Shown one piece after another: positions 15,242 to 24,374 of a DNA stretch of 41,527 nucleotides. This DNA is from Thermomicrobiales bacterium (GTDB lineage: Bacteria > Chloroflexota > Chloroflexia > Thermomicrobiales > UBA6265): the NCBI GenBank assembly GCA_023957115.1, contig JAMLHN010000036.1:1-41527 (forward strand). Direction: 5' to 3'. The position numbers and the translations under genes were made by a program. Within the stretch, counting starts at the first letter, position 1, and each line of letters starts with the position of its first letter. The notes below the pieces were generated by a model, which was given only the letters and a program-made list of their open reading frames with translations, was not told where the DNA came from and did not search any database.

Positions 15242-16672
15242 ATGGATAAGGAAACGGGCGCCGCACACAACGTGCACGGTGAACAGACAACGGAATCCGT
15301 CGAAATCGAATCGATTTGGGGACCACGGCTTGGTAAGCTGACCGTTGGTCTCCTGCTTACGATCGTGGCCGGCGCGTTCGAAGCGTTGGCCGTGGCGACG
15401 GTCATGCCGGAGACCGTCGACGATCTCGGCGGGTTGCACTACTACGGTTGGATTCTGGCCTCGTTCACGCTGGCGAACATGGTCGGCATCGTGCTGGCCG
15501 GAACCGAGATCGACCGCATCGGTATGGTACGGCCGTTCATGGTTGGCATTGTGCTCTTTTCGGTCGGCCTCCTGATTGGCGGACTGGCGCCGTCCATGCC
15601 GGTCCTGATTCTGGGGCGGGTTGCGCAGGGCTTTGCAAGCGGCATGTTGCTGTCGGTTGCCTGGACCGCAGTCGGCAAAGCGTATCCTCCCGACGCTCGT
15701 CCGCGCCTGATGGCGTTGACCTCGTCTGCATGGGTGATCCCCGGTCTTGTCGGGCCGGCGGTGGCTGGATTCGTGGCCGAGCATATCGGCTGGCGTTGGG
15801 TTTTTCTGGGAATGATTCCGTTTCCCCTGATCGCCATGGCGCTCACCGTCCCGTCGTTGCGAGCGGTCGATGTGGTTGCAGGCGGCGCGCGCGATTTGAG
15901 CCGGTTTCGCGATGCGCTCTTGCTGGCAGCCGGCACGGCGCTGCTGCTGGGCGCCTTCGGGCGGACGGAATGGTGGGCGTTGCTTGGGCTTGGGGCGGTT
16001 GGACTGCTCGTGCTCATTCCATCGTTTGGACGGCTCACCCCGCCCGGTACGCTGCGGGCCCGCAGAGGGGTGGCTACGGCGGTCGCGTCGGTGATTCTGC
16101 TGACCGTGGCATTCTTCGGCTTCGAGTTCTTCATTCCGCTGGCGTTGACCGATCTCCGGCACCAATCGCCGGTCATGTCCGGCCTGCCTTTGACGGCCAG
16201 TGCATTGACCTGGACCGCCGGAGCCTGGGTTGTCGACCGAACCTCCACTCGCTACGCGCGATCGCTGCTCGTCCGGATCGGACTCGCAACCATTGGAATT
16301 GGCATTTTGCTGACATTGGCCGTTTGCGTTACGGACATGCCGGTCTTGCTGGTCTTGCCGGCTTGGGCGGTGACTGGGCTCGGCATGGGGCTGGCGTTTT
16401 CGACATTGATGCTGGTGGTTCTGGACGCTGCGCCGGAAGGCAGCGAAGGAGCCACGATTTCCGCGGGACAGTTGGGGAATACGCTCGGGGTGGCGCTCGG
16501 CGTGGGGATCGGAGGGTCGATCGTGGCGGTCACGAGCATCGACGATGTCGCAACAGCGCGGGGATTCGTGCTGGTCGCGCTTGGGTCGGTCATCGTGCTT
16601 GGACTCGCAATAGCCATCGCCGGTCGGTTGACCGACGCACGTGCCGTATCGGTCGCTGAATCAGGAGTCTGA
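15242..16672 (+). CDS. Major facilitator superfamily transporter, multidrug-exporter type
   Basis: The 476-residue protein has 12-14 hydrophobic segments. The DHA-type features near the N-terminus are AGAFEALAVATVMPETVDDLGG in segment 1 and the loop following segment 2 (AGTEIDRIGMVRPFM, the position of the MFS A-motif, here degenerate). The line GLVGPAVAGFVAEHIGWRWVFLG resembles the C-motif of H+-coupled drug antiporters. The function is most likely proton-driven efflux across the cytoplasmic membrane; the substrate is unknown. The start is uncertain: ATG 15242 keeps a 45-residue cytoplasmic N-terminus, and GTG 15182 has a better ribosome-binding site but adds no recognised sequence. Confidence 0.85.
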   Translation: MDKETGAAHNVHGEQTTESVEIESIWGPRLGKLTVGLLLTIVAGAFEALAVATVMPETVDDLGGLHYYGWILASFTLANMVGIVLAGTEIDRIGMVRPFMVGIVLFSVGLLIGGLAPSMPVLILGRVAQGFASGMLLSVAWTAVGKAYPPDARPRLMALTSSAWVIPGLVGPAVAGFVAEHIGWRWVFLGMIPFPLIAMALTVPSLRAVDVVAGGARDLSRFRDALLLAAGTALLLGAFGRTEWWALLGLGAVGLLVLIPSFGRLTPPGTLRARRGVATAVASVILLTVAFFGFEFFIPLALTDLRHQSPVMSGLPLTASALTWTAGAWVVDRTSTRYARSLLVRIGLATIGIGILLTLAVCVTDMPVLLVLPAWAVTGLGMGLAFSTLMLVVLDAAPEGSEGATISAGQLGNTLGVALGVGIGGSIVAVTSIDDVATARGFVLVALGSVIVLGLAIAIAGRLTDARAVSVAESGV

Positions 16673-16765
16673 TAGGCTTGCGCTCATCGATCCAATGTGG
16701 CAGCGAGCAAGTGGCATGAGCGTGGCGCGTCAGAGAGCAGATGGGCTGACCAGCCGGGCCGTTTC

Positions 16766-17671
16766 ATGAGTCTGGCCCGCTGGTGGCGGCGAAACTCCCA
16801 GCATGTCGCCCTGGGATCGATGCTTGCTCCCTATCTCATCGGGCTGGCGGTGCTGGTGATCGGTCCCGGGCTGGCAGGTTTTGCGCTTGCCCTGACGGAC
16901 TACAACGCGATTCAGCCGCCCGCCTGGGCCGGATTGGAGAATTTCCGGCGATTGCCCGGCGATCAGATCTTTCGGATCGCCGTGGCGAACTCGCTCCTCT
17001 ACATCGTGTTGGCGGTGCCGTTGCGGCTCCTGGGCGCGCTCGCTCTTGCCCGGCTTCTGCAACGACCGGCGCGCAGGTCGCTCATTGGGCGCGCCGTCGT
17101 CTACCTGCCGACCGTCATGCCGGATCTCGCCTGGGCGCTCATCTGGCTTTGGATTCTCAATCCGATTTACGGACCGCTCAATCAGCTTCTTGCCGTGGCC
17201 GGCATCGACGGACCGTCGTGGATGGTCGATCCGACCTCGGCCCGCCTGGGAATCGTGCTGATGATGGTCTGGCAGATTGGAGAGGGGTTGCTTGTTTGCC
17301 TGGCTGCCCTGGGCAGCGTCGATCCGGATCTTCCCGCCCAGGCAGCCGTCGACGGTGGAGGCGCGTGGAGCTCCTTCCGCGACGTGATCGTGCCGATCAT
17401 CGCCCCTGCGTTGTTGATCCTGCTCTTCCGGGACACGATTCTCAGCTTTCAGACCAACTTCGTCCCGGCGTTGATCGTTGGCAAAGGTGGCGGTCCGGAC
17501 TACGCGACGATGTACCTGCCGATGTACATCTACACCACGGCGTTTGAGTATCTCCGCTTCGGCTATGCAGCCTCGATGACGGTTGCGATGTACGCGATCA
17601 CCGGAACGATTCTGCTCATCCAGTACAAGCTGACTCATCGCTGGCACGAAGGATTCGGCCGCAATGGGTAG
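16766..17671 (+). CDS. ABC sugar-type transporter permease, MalF/UgpA-like
   Basis: The 301 residues form about six membrane helices of the MalF/UgpA-type binding-protein-dependent permease. The cytoplasmic EAA loop that docks on the ATPase is seen as LPAQAAVDGGGAWSSFRDVI followed by VPIIAPALL. ATG 16766 (MSLARWW) is preferred to an upstream in-frame start because the extra residues are non-hydrophobic and there is no homology. It overlaps the next permease gene by eight bases. No ATPase gene is present, as is common in CUT1 systems that share a MsiK-like ATPase encoded elsewhere. Confidence 0.9.
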   Translation: MSLARWWRRNSQHVALGSMLAPYLIGLAVLVIGPGLAGFALALTDYNAIQPPAWAGLENFRRLPGDQIFRIAVANSLLYIVLAVPLRLLGALALARLLQRPARRSLIGRAVVYLPTVMPDLAWALIWLWILNPIYGPLNQLLAVAGIDGPSWMVDPTSARLGIVLMMVWQIGEGLLVCLAALGSVDPDLPAQAAVDGGGAWSSFRDVIVPIIAPALLILLFRDTILSFQTNFVPALIVGKGGGPDYATMYLPMYIYTTAFEYLRFGYAASMTVAMYAITGTILLIQYKLTHRWHEGFGRNG

Positions 17672-18500
17672 TCGCGCGATTGGCAGGGCGTTCTGGACGG
17701 CCGTCGTTGCCGTCGTCTGCGCCCTTTTCCTGTTGCCGCTTGCGTGGGCGATTTCGACGTCATTGCGCGCGACGGGCGCACCACTGCCGCGCCAGATGGA
17801 GTGGTGGCCGTCGCCTGTCGTCTGGCGGAACTACCAGACCGTCTTCGAGATCATCGATGCGGCGCGGTTCGCGTTGAATTCCGTAATCGTTGTGTCCGTG
17901 GCGGTGCCGGTGACCGTGATCTTTGCCTCCCTGGCCGGGTTTGCGATGTCGCAGCTTCCATTGCGGTACCGCGGGCGGCTGGTTGCATTTTCCGCGCTCT
18001 GTCTGATGGTACCCCTGACAGCAATCTGGATCCCGCGTTTTCTTCTCTTCAAGGAGGCAGGTCTGATGAACCGGCGGGGGGCATTGATGGTACCCGCGCT
18101 GATGGGGACCTCGCCCTTCTTCGTCCTGCTCTTTCTCTGGGCCTTCCTTACCGTGCCGAAGGAGGTCTATGACGCCGCCCGCCTGGACGGTGCGGGAGCG
18201 TACCGGATCTGGGCCGGGATCGGCTTGCCACAGGCGAGAGGCGCAATCGGCACGGTGGCCGTGCTGGCGTTCGTCCACTACTGGAACAGCTTTGTGGAAC
18301 CGCTCCTGTTGATGCGAACCGCCGATAAGTTCACTGCATCGCTTGGGTTACGGATGCTCTATAGCCTTGAATCGACCAACTGGCCAATCATCATGGCCGG
18401 AGCGTTGCTAACGGTTATCCCAGTGGTGGCCGTGTTCGTCCTTGCGCAGCATGCGTTTCTGCGGGAGCTGCGGAGCGTTGCCCCCTCCGATCGTCAATAG
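17664..18500 (+). CDS. ABC sugar-type transporter permease, MalG/UgpE-like
   Basis: The 278-residue partner permease has six predicted helices. The EAA motif reads VPKEVYDAARLDGAGAYRIW followed by GIGLPQARGAIG. It starts inside the end of the first permease gene (ATG 17664), so both subunits are translationally coupled in a one-to-one ratio. The N-terminus begins with a membrane helix and the LRATGAPLPRQMEWWPS periplasmic loop typical of MalG-like proteins. It is convergent with the solute-binding protein gene, with a heptad inverted repeat between them. Confidence 0.92.
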   Translation: MGSRAIGRAFWTAVVAVVCALFLLPLAWAISTSLRATGAPLPRQMEWWPSPVVWRNYQTVFEIIDAARFALNSVIVVSVAVPVTVIFASLAGFAMSQLPLRYRGRLVAFSALCLMVPLTAIWIPRFLLFKEAGLMNRRGALMVPALMGTSPFFVLLFLWAFLTVPKEVYDAARLDGAGAYRIWAGIGLPQARGAIGTVAVLAFVHYWNSFVEPLLLMRTADKFTASLGLRMLYSLESTNWPIIMAGALLTVIPVVAVFVLAQHAFLRELRSVAPSDRQ

Positions 18501-18501
18501 G

Positions 18502-18564
18502 GTCCAGCGTCCAGTGCTCAGAGAAAATCCAATTACTCTGGACACTGGACATCGGACTCTGGAC
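18502..18564. repeat. Heptanucleotide inverted array, copy 2
   Basis: Three left heptads (GTCCAGC, GTCCAGT, GCTCAGA at 18502-18522) face four right heptads (TCTGGAC, ACTGGAC, ATCGGAC, TCTGGAC at 18537-18564) across a 14-base AT-rich loop. It fills the gap between the convergent permease and solute-binding genes and could act as a bidirectional terminator. It shares the unit and inverted layout of the array at 6581-6652, although the two gene neighbourhoods are unrelated. Confidence 0.85.
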
Positions 18565-18568
18565 TCCT

Positions 18569-19948
18569 TTACGTGCTTGCCCGGTCGAACGCGTCTTTGC
18601 TGCTGGCTATCGCGGCTTGCGCGGCGGCGGCAACGTCGAAACCCTCGATATAGAACGACCGGTCGAATTCCGCGTCGAATGCGTCTTCGACTTCCCCCCA
18701 GGTCGAGATCGATGGCAGGCGATGCATGACGGTAACGTTATCGAGATAGACCTGCGCGTTGGAGGGTGGCAACGGGGCGACGGCTTCCGGTGAGGAGACC
18801 GGCGACGCGTCAGAGCTCGTCCGAGGAACCCCTTTCAGAAAGACATCGGACTCGGAGACACTGATCATCGATGGCACGGTTCGGCCGGTCTCAGCGAGCA
18901 GAAGCTGACCTTCGGCACTGCCGGCGTATTCGATGAAGGTCCAGACGGCGTCCTGGTTGTCCGCATTTGCCGCCATGCAGAAGGCGTCGCTATGCAGCAC
19001 GGTGGCGGCTTGGTCGAGTACCGGCAGGGAAGTGACGTTCCACGAGAAATCGGTGATTTCGCGCAAGGTCGGAACCGGGCGGCGACTCTGAATGAACATC
19101 GCGGCGCCCCCACGCATGAATCGGTCCTGATCTGCTTCTGCGGCAACTTCTTCCTCTGGTGGGACCACGTTGTACCCGCTGACGCCGAGACTGACGAACT
19201 TCTCGAGCCCGGCCAGCGCTTCGGGCGTGTCGATGGTCAGGGTTGTCGGGTTGGCGATATCGTCGACCACCTCACCACCGGAACCCCAGATCCAGGAGAC
19301 CATTCGGTACATCGAGGGGGTCACCACGACCCCATATTGGTCGATCGTGCCGTCGCCATCCGTGTCCTGGGTCAGTGCTTGAGCGGCCGAAACGAACGTG
19401 TCCCAGCTCCAGCCATCTTCGGGTACGGGCACGCCCGCTGCTTCGAACAGATCTTCGTTGTAGTAGACCACCAGACTCGAGATGTTCTGCGGGAGGCAAT
19501 AGAGTTCGCCCGCCGCTCCGAATCGAAACGCGTCGAGCGAGAGTTCGTAGTAGTCCGATTCCGCTATGGTCGCGCTGTTGTCCAAATAGCTCTGGATTGG
19601 CGCCAGCCCACCCGCGCTTGCATACTGGCCGAACTGACGGTAATTGGTGAGGTAGACATCGGGCGCGTCACCCGCTGCAAAATCGGACGCAATCTTGCGG
19701 TAGTAGTCGCTCTGTCCCGGTGTGTAGTCGACGATCACGTCGATCTCCGGATGTGCGGACTCGAAGGAGTCGACCACTGCCTGATAGGCGGCTTCCTCGG
19801 CCGGGTCTCCCCAGAATGCGAAACGGATCTCGGTCTGATCCTGAGCAGTTGCCGGCACTGCTGCGAAGGGCGGTACTATTCCGGCCAACAACAGGACCAG
19901 GGCGGCGAATATCAGGGTGTGACGATGGGACCATCGAACAGCGTTCAC
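18569..19948 (-). CDS. ABC transporter extracellular solute-binding protein, family 1
   Basis: The 459-residue protein starts at GTG 19948, just behind AAGGAGG, and has a Sec-type signal peptide (RHTLIFAALVLLLAGIVPPF, cleavage near ATAQD). The mature part opens with IRFAFWGDPAEEAAYQAVVD and FESAHPEIDVIVDYTP, the hallmark of CUT1 sugar-binding proteins, and continues with YCLPQNISSLVVYYNEDLF and DGWSWDTFVSAAQALTQDTD. It very probably delivers a sugar or oligosaccharide to the two permeases encoded convergently. A frame to 20056 is open but adds no plausible sequence. It is clearly a paralogue of the broken gene at 20141. Confidence 0.92.
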   Translation of the reverse strand: MNAVRWSHRHTLIFAALVLLLAGIVPPFAAVPATAQDQTEIRFAFWGDPAEEAAYQAVVDSFESAHPEIDVIVDYTPGQSDYYRKIASDFAAGDAPDVYLTNYRQFGQYASAGGLAPIQSYLDNSATIAESDYYELSLDAFRFGAAGELYCLPQNISSLVVYYNEDLFEAAGVPVPEDGWSWDTFVSAAQALTQDTDGDGTIDQYGVVVTPSMYRMVSWIWGSGGEVVDDIANPTTLTIDTPEALAGLEKFVSLGVSGYNVVPPEEEVAAEADQDRFMRGGAAMFIQSRRPVPTLREITDFSWNVTSLPVLDQAATVLHSDAFCMAANADNQDAVWTFIEYAGSAEGQLLLAETGRTVPSMISVSESDVFLKGVPRTSSDASPVSSPEAVAPLPPSNAQVYLDNVTVMHRLPSISTWGEVEDAFDAEFDRSFYIEGFDVAAAAQAAIASSKDAFDRAST

Positions 19949-20044
19949 ACATCCTCCTTGCAACTGTGGCACGTGCCTGAATCGTAGAACTCTGCTGCCA
20001 GTCTGCCCGACATGCATCCGAACCGCAATCATTTGCTGTCGACG

Positions 20045-20058
20045 GATTGTGCACAATC
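20045..20058. promoter_or_regulatory. 14-bp perfect palindrome between divergent solute-binding genes
   Basis: GATTGTGCACAATC is a perfect dyad in the 192-base gap between the two divergently transcribed solute-binding protein genes. Size and symmetry fit an operator for a sugar-responsive repressor of LacI or ROK type; no such gene is in the window. Confidence 0.45.
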
Positions 20059-20140
20059 GAGCACACTTTCGAGAGCAATTCGATCGTTCGTCGACGTGGA
20101 ATCACGCCGCCGGTCCCCAGCTCCGCAGAAAGCGACGTTC

Positions 20141-21411
20141 ATGACAGACTTCTCCCGCTCGAAGCTCCCACGACGCACGTTGCTGAAAACCGCCCCAGCC
20201 GCGGGATTGGCGACGCTGATGCGGCCGGAGGGATCGCTCGGGGCAGATGCGGTTCGGTTCGCGTTTTTCGCCGATCCATCCGAGGCCCTGGCGTATGCGC
20301 AACTGATCGATCATTTCGAAGCGGCGCAGAGCGAAATCAAGATCGAGCCGATTGTCATCTCGTCGTCGAACGTGGCGCCATTGGGACGCTTGCTGCCGGC
20401 AAGCAAATACCCCGAGTGGTTGCGGGACTCCTTCACGGGGCCGAATCCGCCCGATGTCTTTCTCTTCACCTACCGCGATGTGGGCGCGTACGACACGCGA
20501 GGCGTGCTGGAGCCACTCGATACCTGGATGGAGTCAAGCGCGGCACTTGCAGAAGAAGATTTCTACCCGGAAGCGCTTTCGCTGTTCCGGCCCGCTGGTA
20601 AACCGCTGCTGGCGATTCCGCAGAATCTCAGTAGCCTGGTCGTCTATTTCAACACGGAGATGTTCGAGGAAGCAGGAATCGCGGCCCCTACCGGCGGATG
20701 GACCTGGGATGAGTTCTCCGAGGCAGCCGTTACCTTGACGCGGGATACGAATGGTGACGGACATGCCGATATTCATGGTGTGGCGTTCGATCCGACGATC
20801 CATCGTTATGCGGCGGCGATCTGGGGCGCCGGTGGGGAGTTGTTCGATGACGTCTATCAACCGACGCGTTTGACCCTGGACACGCCCGAGGCGCGCCAAG
20901 GAATCTCCTGGTTGACCCGACTCGGACCTACCGGCATGAAAGCCGCTCCTTCGTACGAGGACCGGTTGCTGATGGACGATACCCAGCGGTTCCAGGGTGG
21001 CAAGGCTGCGATGTTGATCAAACCTGCAGGTTGATCGCCTTTCTCCGGGACAATACCGTCGTGCTGCCGTGGACGTTGCGCCGTTGCCGGTCGGGCTTGT
21101 GCCGGCCAATATGGCTCATTCAGATGGATCGGGATCTGGAGCGGATCATCTCCGCAAAACGGCCTGGACGTTCCTCGATTTGCCATGGGTGAGGAAGGAC
21201 AAAAAGATCCTGGCGATCCCGTTTGCGGTCATCGATGGTTTGCGGTGGCGATCGTGCCGCATTCTCAAAGGGAAACCGTCGATTATCGGCTACCAGGCGC
21301 TAGCATCAGTCCTCTCGAGCGTATCATCAGCGCCGTCAGCTGCCGTCGACTGAGCTGGCCAGCCGCGGTCTGCTGGAGATGGATCGTGCCGCTGAAAGCA
21401 GTATTCTATGA
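20141..21411 (+). pseudogene. Second solute-binding protein (Tat-exported), broken in its C-terminal third
   Basis: From ATG 20141 the protein has a twin-arginine signal (SKLPRRTLLKTAPAAG) and a family 1 solute-binding domain: AVRFAFFADPSEALAYAQLI, AIPQNLSSLVVYFNTEMFEE, GGWTWDEFSEAAVTLTRDTN. The frame ends at 21034 just after QRFQGGKAAMLI. The rest is readable only by frame changes: NTVVLPWTL, VAPLPVGLVPANMAHSDG, KTAWTFLD, then MGEEGQK in another frame, and finally ELASRGLLEMDRAAESSIL before a stop at 21411. At least four indels are needed. It lies head-to-head with the intact paralogue and may have been a receptor with another sugar preference. Real decay and assembly error cannot be separated from sequence alone. 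Confidence 0.75.
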
Positions 21412-21879
21412 AGATGGCGATGTACTTTTACGATTGCCCGGCGTCCTGGAACGGACAAACCTTCTCGCCCGACGTGGCCGAAACGACTCACCGGATGGCA
21501 CTTCCACATTCAGGCACGGGGACCCAACATCACGCGTCATCCGGGCAAGCCACCGTTATCCGGCCGGGCGCGCCGTGCAGTGTCGACCACCGCCAGCGGT
21601 TGTCGTGAAGAAATGGTCAGGGCGGAAATCGAACGATTGCAGACGCTATATCTAAGGGGCCCTGGCTGCACCAAAGGAACATAACTGGGCCGAGGTCTGC
21701 CTCCTGCTGTTGTCCATCACCACAGCGGCGGCCACCCCCCCCCTCACCCACGATCGTGGTGTTTCCGCTCACTGCGAGTTGGGTGGTACGCCGCGGCACG
21801 CCTGATCTGCGAAAAGCAGGCTGCAATTGGATCTCACCTCATCCCATCCGGTCGTGCTCAACGGATTTCGAATCAGAAA
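21412..21879. other. Region without an intact gene
   Basis: A frame at 21408-21608 starts with an ATGA overlap on the broken solute-binding gene (MKMAMYFYDCPASWNGQTF) but has no recognised family and soon becomes random-looking. A run of nine C residues lies near 21737-21745. On the minus strand a short stretch reads LAVSGNTTIVG, faintly like an FG-GAP-type blade, but nothing continuous follows. I see no supported gene here; the region may hold remnants of one or two genes, or dense base-call errors. Confidence 0.5.
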
Positions 21880-22707
21880 TCAGATCGCGATCTTCTGCAA
21901 ATGCTCGAGTGACCGGCAGAGGATGTCCCAATCGGTGTCGGGGCTCATTTCCTGGGGGTCGCTTCCCCAGCAATAGGAAAGCGCACAGAATGCCGCGGTC
22001 CATTCGAGCAGGCGCTTGCGATCGAGCTGGGCGCGATGGGTGATCTGGTCGAGTCGCTGGGCAAAGCGTGTGGGATCGGCCGCAACGCCGGCAGTCGGAT
22101 TCCGGAATATGTTGACGTGATCGAATGCGCGATCCCCCAGGAGGCCCTTGGGGTCGATCGCAAGCCAGCGGCCGTCGCCCGAATCGAGCACGTTCTGGTG
22201 ATGGACGTCGCCATGAAGGATGACGACGTCCTGCTGACGATCGATTAGTGATCTGGCTAGATTCTGCCCGCATACCACCTCGGGTTCGGATGGTTGCGCC
22301 TCCAGAAGCTCGACGAACCATGCTCTCAGCGGAATCGTCGGAGGCGGAGGCGCGGTCCGAGGCAGGTGGAGTCGTTCGATGATGTCGCACAGGATGGCAA
22401 CTGTCGTCTCATCGTCTCCGGCAAGGCTTTGTCGATAGAGCGAGCCCGGTCCGATAGCGCGTTCCATGAGCAACGCGTTGTCGGAGCGTTCGAGCACGCG
22501 TACGGCGCCGTCGCCGTTCCACCATTGCAAGACTGCGCCGCCCATGACTTCCTCTGGGACGTTGGTCAGCTTGAGCATGACCGGCCGATCGTCACGCCGG
22601 GCCGCCAGCAAGCGGCTGGAATGCGTGACGATCGGCGTGCCATCCGGTTCGAGATTCCAGGTACGCACAAAATGCCAGAGCTCATGCTCTCCGGGAATCG
22701 ACGTCAT
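21880..22707 (-). CDS. Aminoglycoside/hydroxyurea phosphotransferase-like small-molecule kinase
   Basis: The 275 residues belong to the APH(6)/hydroxyurea-resistance kinase family with a protein-kinase-like fold. The catalytic loop is VVILHGDVHHQNVL (Asp near residue 171), followed by the metal-binding WLAIDPKGLLGDRAFD. The N-lobe line RPVMLKLTNVPEE supplies the ATP lysine. ATG 22707 overlaps the stop of the M81 gene as ATGA, so the pair is coupled. Family members phosphorylate hydroxyls on aminoglycosides, hydroxyurea or unknown metabolites. With this neighbour a metabolic role is at least as likely as antibiotic resistance. Confidence 0.87.
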   Translation of the reverse strand: MTSIPGEHELWHFVRTWNLEPDGTPIVTHSSRLLAARRDDRPVMLKLTNVPEEVMGGAVLQWWNGDGAVRVLERSDNALLMERAIGPGSLYRQSLAGDDETTVAILCDIIERLHLPRTAPPPPTIPLRAWFVELLEAQPSEPEVVCGQNLARSLIDRQQDVVILHGDVHHQNVLDSGDGRWLAIDPKGLLGDRAFDHVNIFRNPTAGVAADPTRFAQRLDQITHRAQLDRKRLLEWTAAFCALSYCWGSDPQEMSPDTDWDILCRSLEHLQKIAI

Positions 22708-24194
22708 CGGGTGAAGATTTCGACCCCGGGTTCGAACTGCGTATCCAACTCCAGGGGATACATCGGGCGTCGACAGATCGTGTGTCCCAGAGAGGGGAGA
22801 TTGGCGCTGGTCGATCCGGGCGCATCGACTCCGATCAACTGTGCTGCCCAATCCCGGAAGCAATAGCTCGGACAATGTGGCGACTTCTGGACGACGAGAT
22901 CGAAATCTTTGGGATTCAGACCATTGTCCAGGAAGAGCGCGCGATCGAAGTGACTGACCTGGCGGCTGGTCACGACAGCGGTCTGCCGTCCGATCTGGAG
23001 AACGGCGGTCAATCCCGCATCCGCGGGACCGAACCCGTGCGATTCGTATCGAATCTTGCCGTCAGAGAGCGACTTGACGCGGCCTTCGACCTGGAGCGGC
23101 GGGAAACGGACGGGATCGAGCGTCCCCCCGAGCGTGACGTGAATTGTCGCACCGATCCCTGCCTCGAGCGCTTTCTGGACAGCCGAGGCGTCGACGATTG
23201 GAAAGAGGCCACGTCCCGGGAAATCCCGTTCGATCACCCGGCGCAGAATGGCGTTCGAGTCGCCGGAGGCGCCGGAGCTGGTGGCGTCCGCGGCGTCGAT
23301 CAGAACCGTCGTTCCCGGTACATCTGTGGCCATATCGAGGGCTTCGTCGATCGAGACGAGCTCGGCCTGCATTGCCTCCCGGTCGTCCCAGAAGGTCCCG
23401 GCAAGCGTACGGGCCTCGTGGGTAGCAAAATCGGCGTCACCATCGGTCGTCACCAGCGCGAGTGAGCAGAGTTCGGGAACGTCGGTAAACGGATTGCTCC
23501 ACATCATGGCCGCGGCCAGCGCCTCGCCTGACGACTCCAATTGGACACAGCGCCCGACCGTTTTCACGATCTTGCCCGACGCGGTGATCAGCTCATCGCC
23601 GCGGACCAAAGCGGGAATGCGAACGACTGCGGTGACCGGTTTGACATCGTCCTGGATGATCTTGAGCAACAGGTTGGCAGCGCGGCGCCCAGTGGAATCG
23701 AAATCCTCGTGCGGATAGGTGTGAAAGACGGCGAACGCGTTTGCGTTCTCGAGCATGCGGTTGGTCAGGATCCCATGCAGATCGAGCGATCCAACGATCG
23801 GCATGTCGGGACCGGCAATCTTGCGTATCTCCTGCAGGATGTACCCCTCGGGATCGAGCTCACTGGTGGTTGCCATGGCGCCGTGAAGTGCAACGTAGAT
23901 GCCATCGACACCGTCGATATTGGCGCGGACGAGATCGAGCAGCTCGGTCACCATTTCGGTCCAGGCATCGCCGGCAAGGATGCCTCCGGACGTAATCAAC
24001 TGGGCGCTGTAGGTGCCGACGGTGTCAACTCCGGCAGCGTCGAACACCTCGAGCGCGCCCCCAACTTCAGTCTTGCGGCCGCGATGCGATGCGAGGAAGT
24101 CCGCCTCGCGTCCGATGATGAAGTCTTCGAGTCCCGTATTGACCGGATTGAAGCTGGAGACTTCCTGCCGGCATTCGGCGATCAGGATTTTCAA
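22704..24194 (-). CDS. M81-family metallopeptidase/amidohydrolase (MlrC-like)
   Basis: The 496-residue protein opens with KILIAECRQEVSSFNP, the conserved first strand and metal-site glutamate of M81. Further motifs are DGIYVALHGAMATTSELDPEG around 96-116, PIVGSLDLHGILT with Asp and His ligands near 137, and AFHTYPHED-like FAVFHTYPHEDFDSTGRRAA. The C-terminal MlrC domain contains GPADAGLTAVLQIG and KSPHCPSYCFRDWA. The start is TTG 24194 with AGGAGA upstream. M81 includes MlrC, which cleaves linearised microcystin, but most members act on unknown small peptides or amides; there are no mlrA, mlrB or mlrD here. It is coupled to the downstream kinase gene. Confidence 0.9.
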   Translation of the reverse strand: MKILIAECRQEVSSFNPVNTGLEDFIIGREADFLASHRGRKTEVGGALEVFDAAGVDTVGTYSAQLITSGGILAGDAWTEMVTELLDLVRANIDGVDGIYVALHGAMATTSELDPEGYILQEIRKIAGPDMPIVGSLDLHGILTNRMLENANAFAVFHTYPHEDFDSTGRRAANLLLKIIQDDVKPVTAVVRIPALVRGDELITASGKIVKTVGRCVQLESSGEALAAAMMWSNPFTDVPELCSLALVTTDGDADFATHEARTLAGTFWDDREAMQAELVSIDEALDMATDVPGTTVLIDAADATSSGASGDSNAILRRVIERDFPGRGLFPIVDASAVQKALEAGIGATIHVTLGGTLDPVRFPPLQVEGRVKSLSDGKIRYESHGFGPADAGLTAVLQIGRQTAVVTSRQVSHFDRALFLDNGLNPKDFDLVVQKSPHCPSYCFRDWAAQLIGVDAPGSTSANLPSLGHTICRRPMYPLELDTQFEPGVEIFTR

Positions 24195-24374
24195 CGATGC
24201 GCTCTCCTGGGTGAGGGGGACGATTCGATGCTGGAAGTAAATCAGCTTCCAAGCGCAATCGCCCGTGACGATCCATCTGCCAACGACGAACGGTGCGCAA
24301 CGCAGGCTTTCTCTGGGCGGCTACATGCATGAAGAGATCAGAATCGACGGGGACGAATGTGGACGACTGCGGGG

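Noticed and set aside
17664..18500. Long minus-strand frames opposite the permease, MFS and housekeeping genes
   Set aside because: They mirror the real genes in GC-rich codon phase, have Arg/Gly/His-rich composition and no motifs.
21880..22707. Aminoglycoside resistance gene
   Set aside because: The fold and motifs fit the family, but the coupling to an M81 gene and absence of mobile elements make an acquired resistance role unsupported.
22704..24194. Microcystin degradation gene cluster
   Set aside because: Only an M81 (MlrC-like) gene is present; mlrA, mlrB and mlrD are absent and M81 is a broad family.
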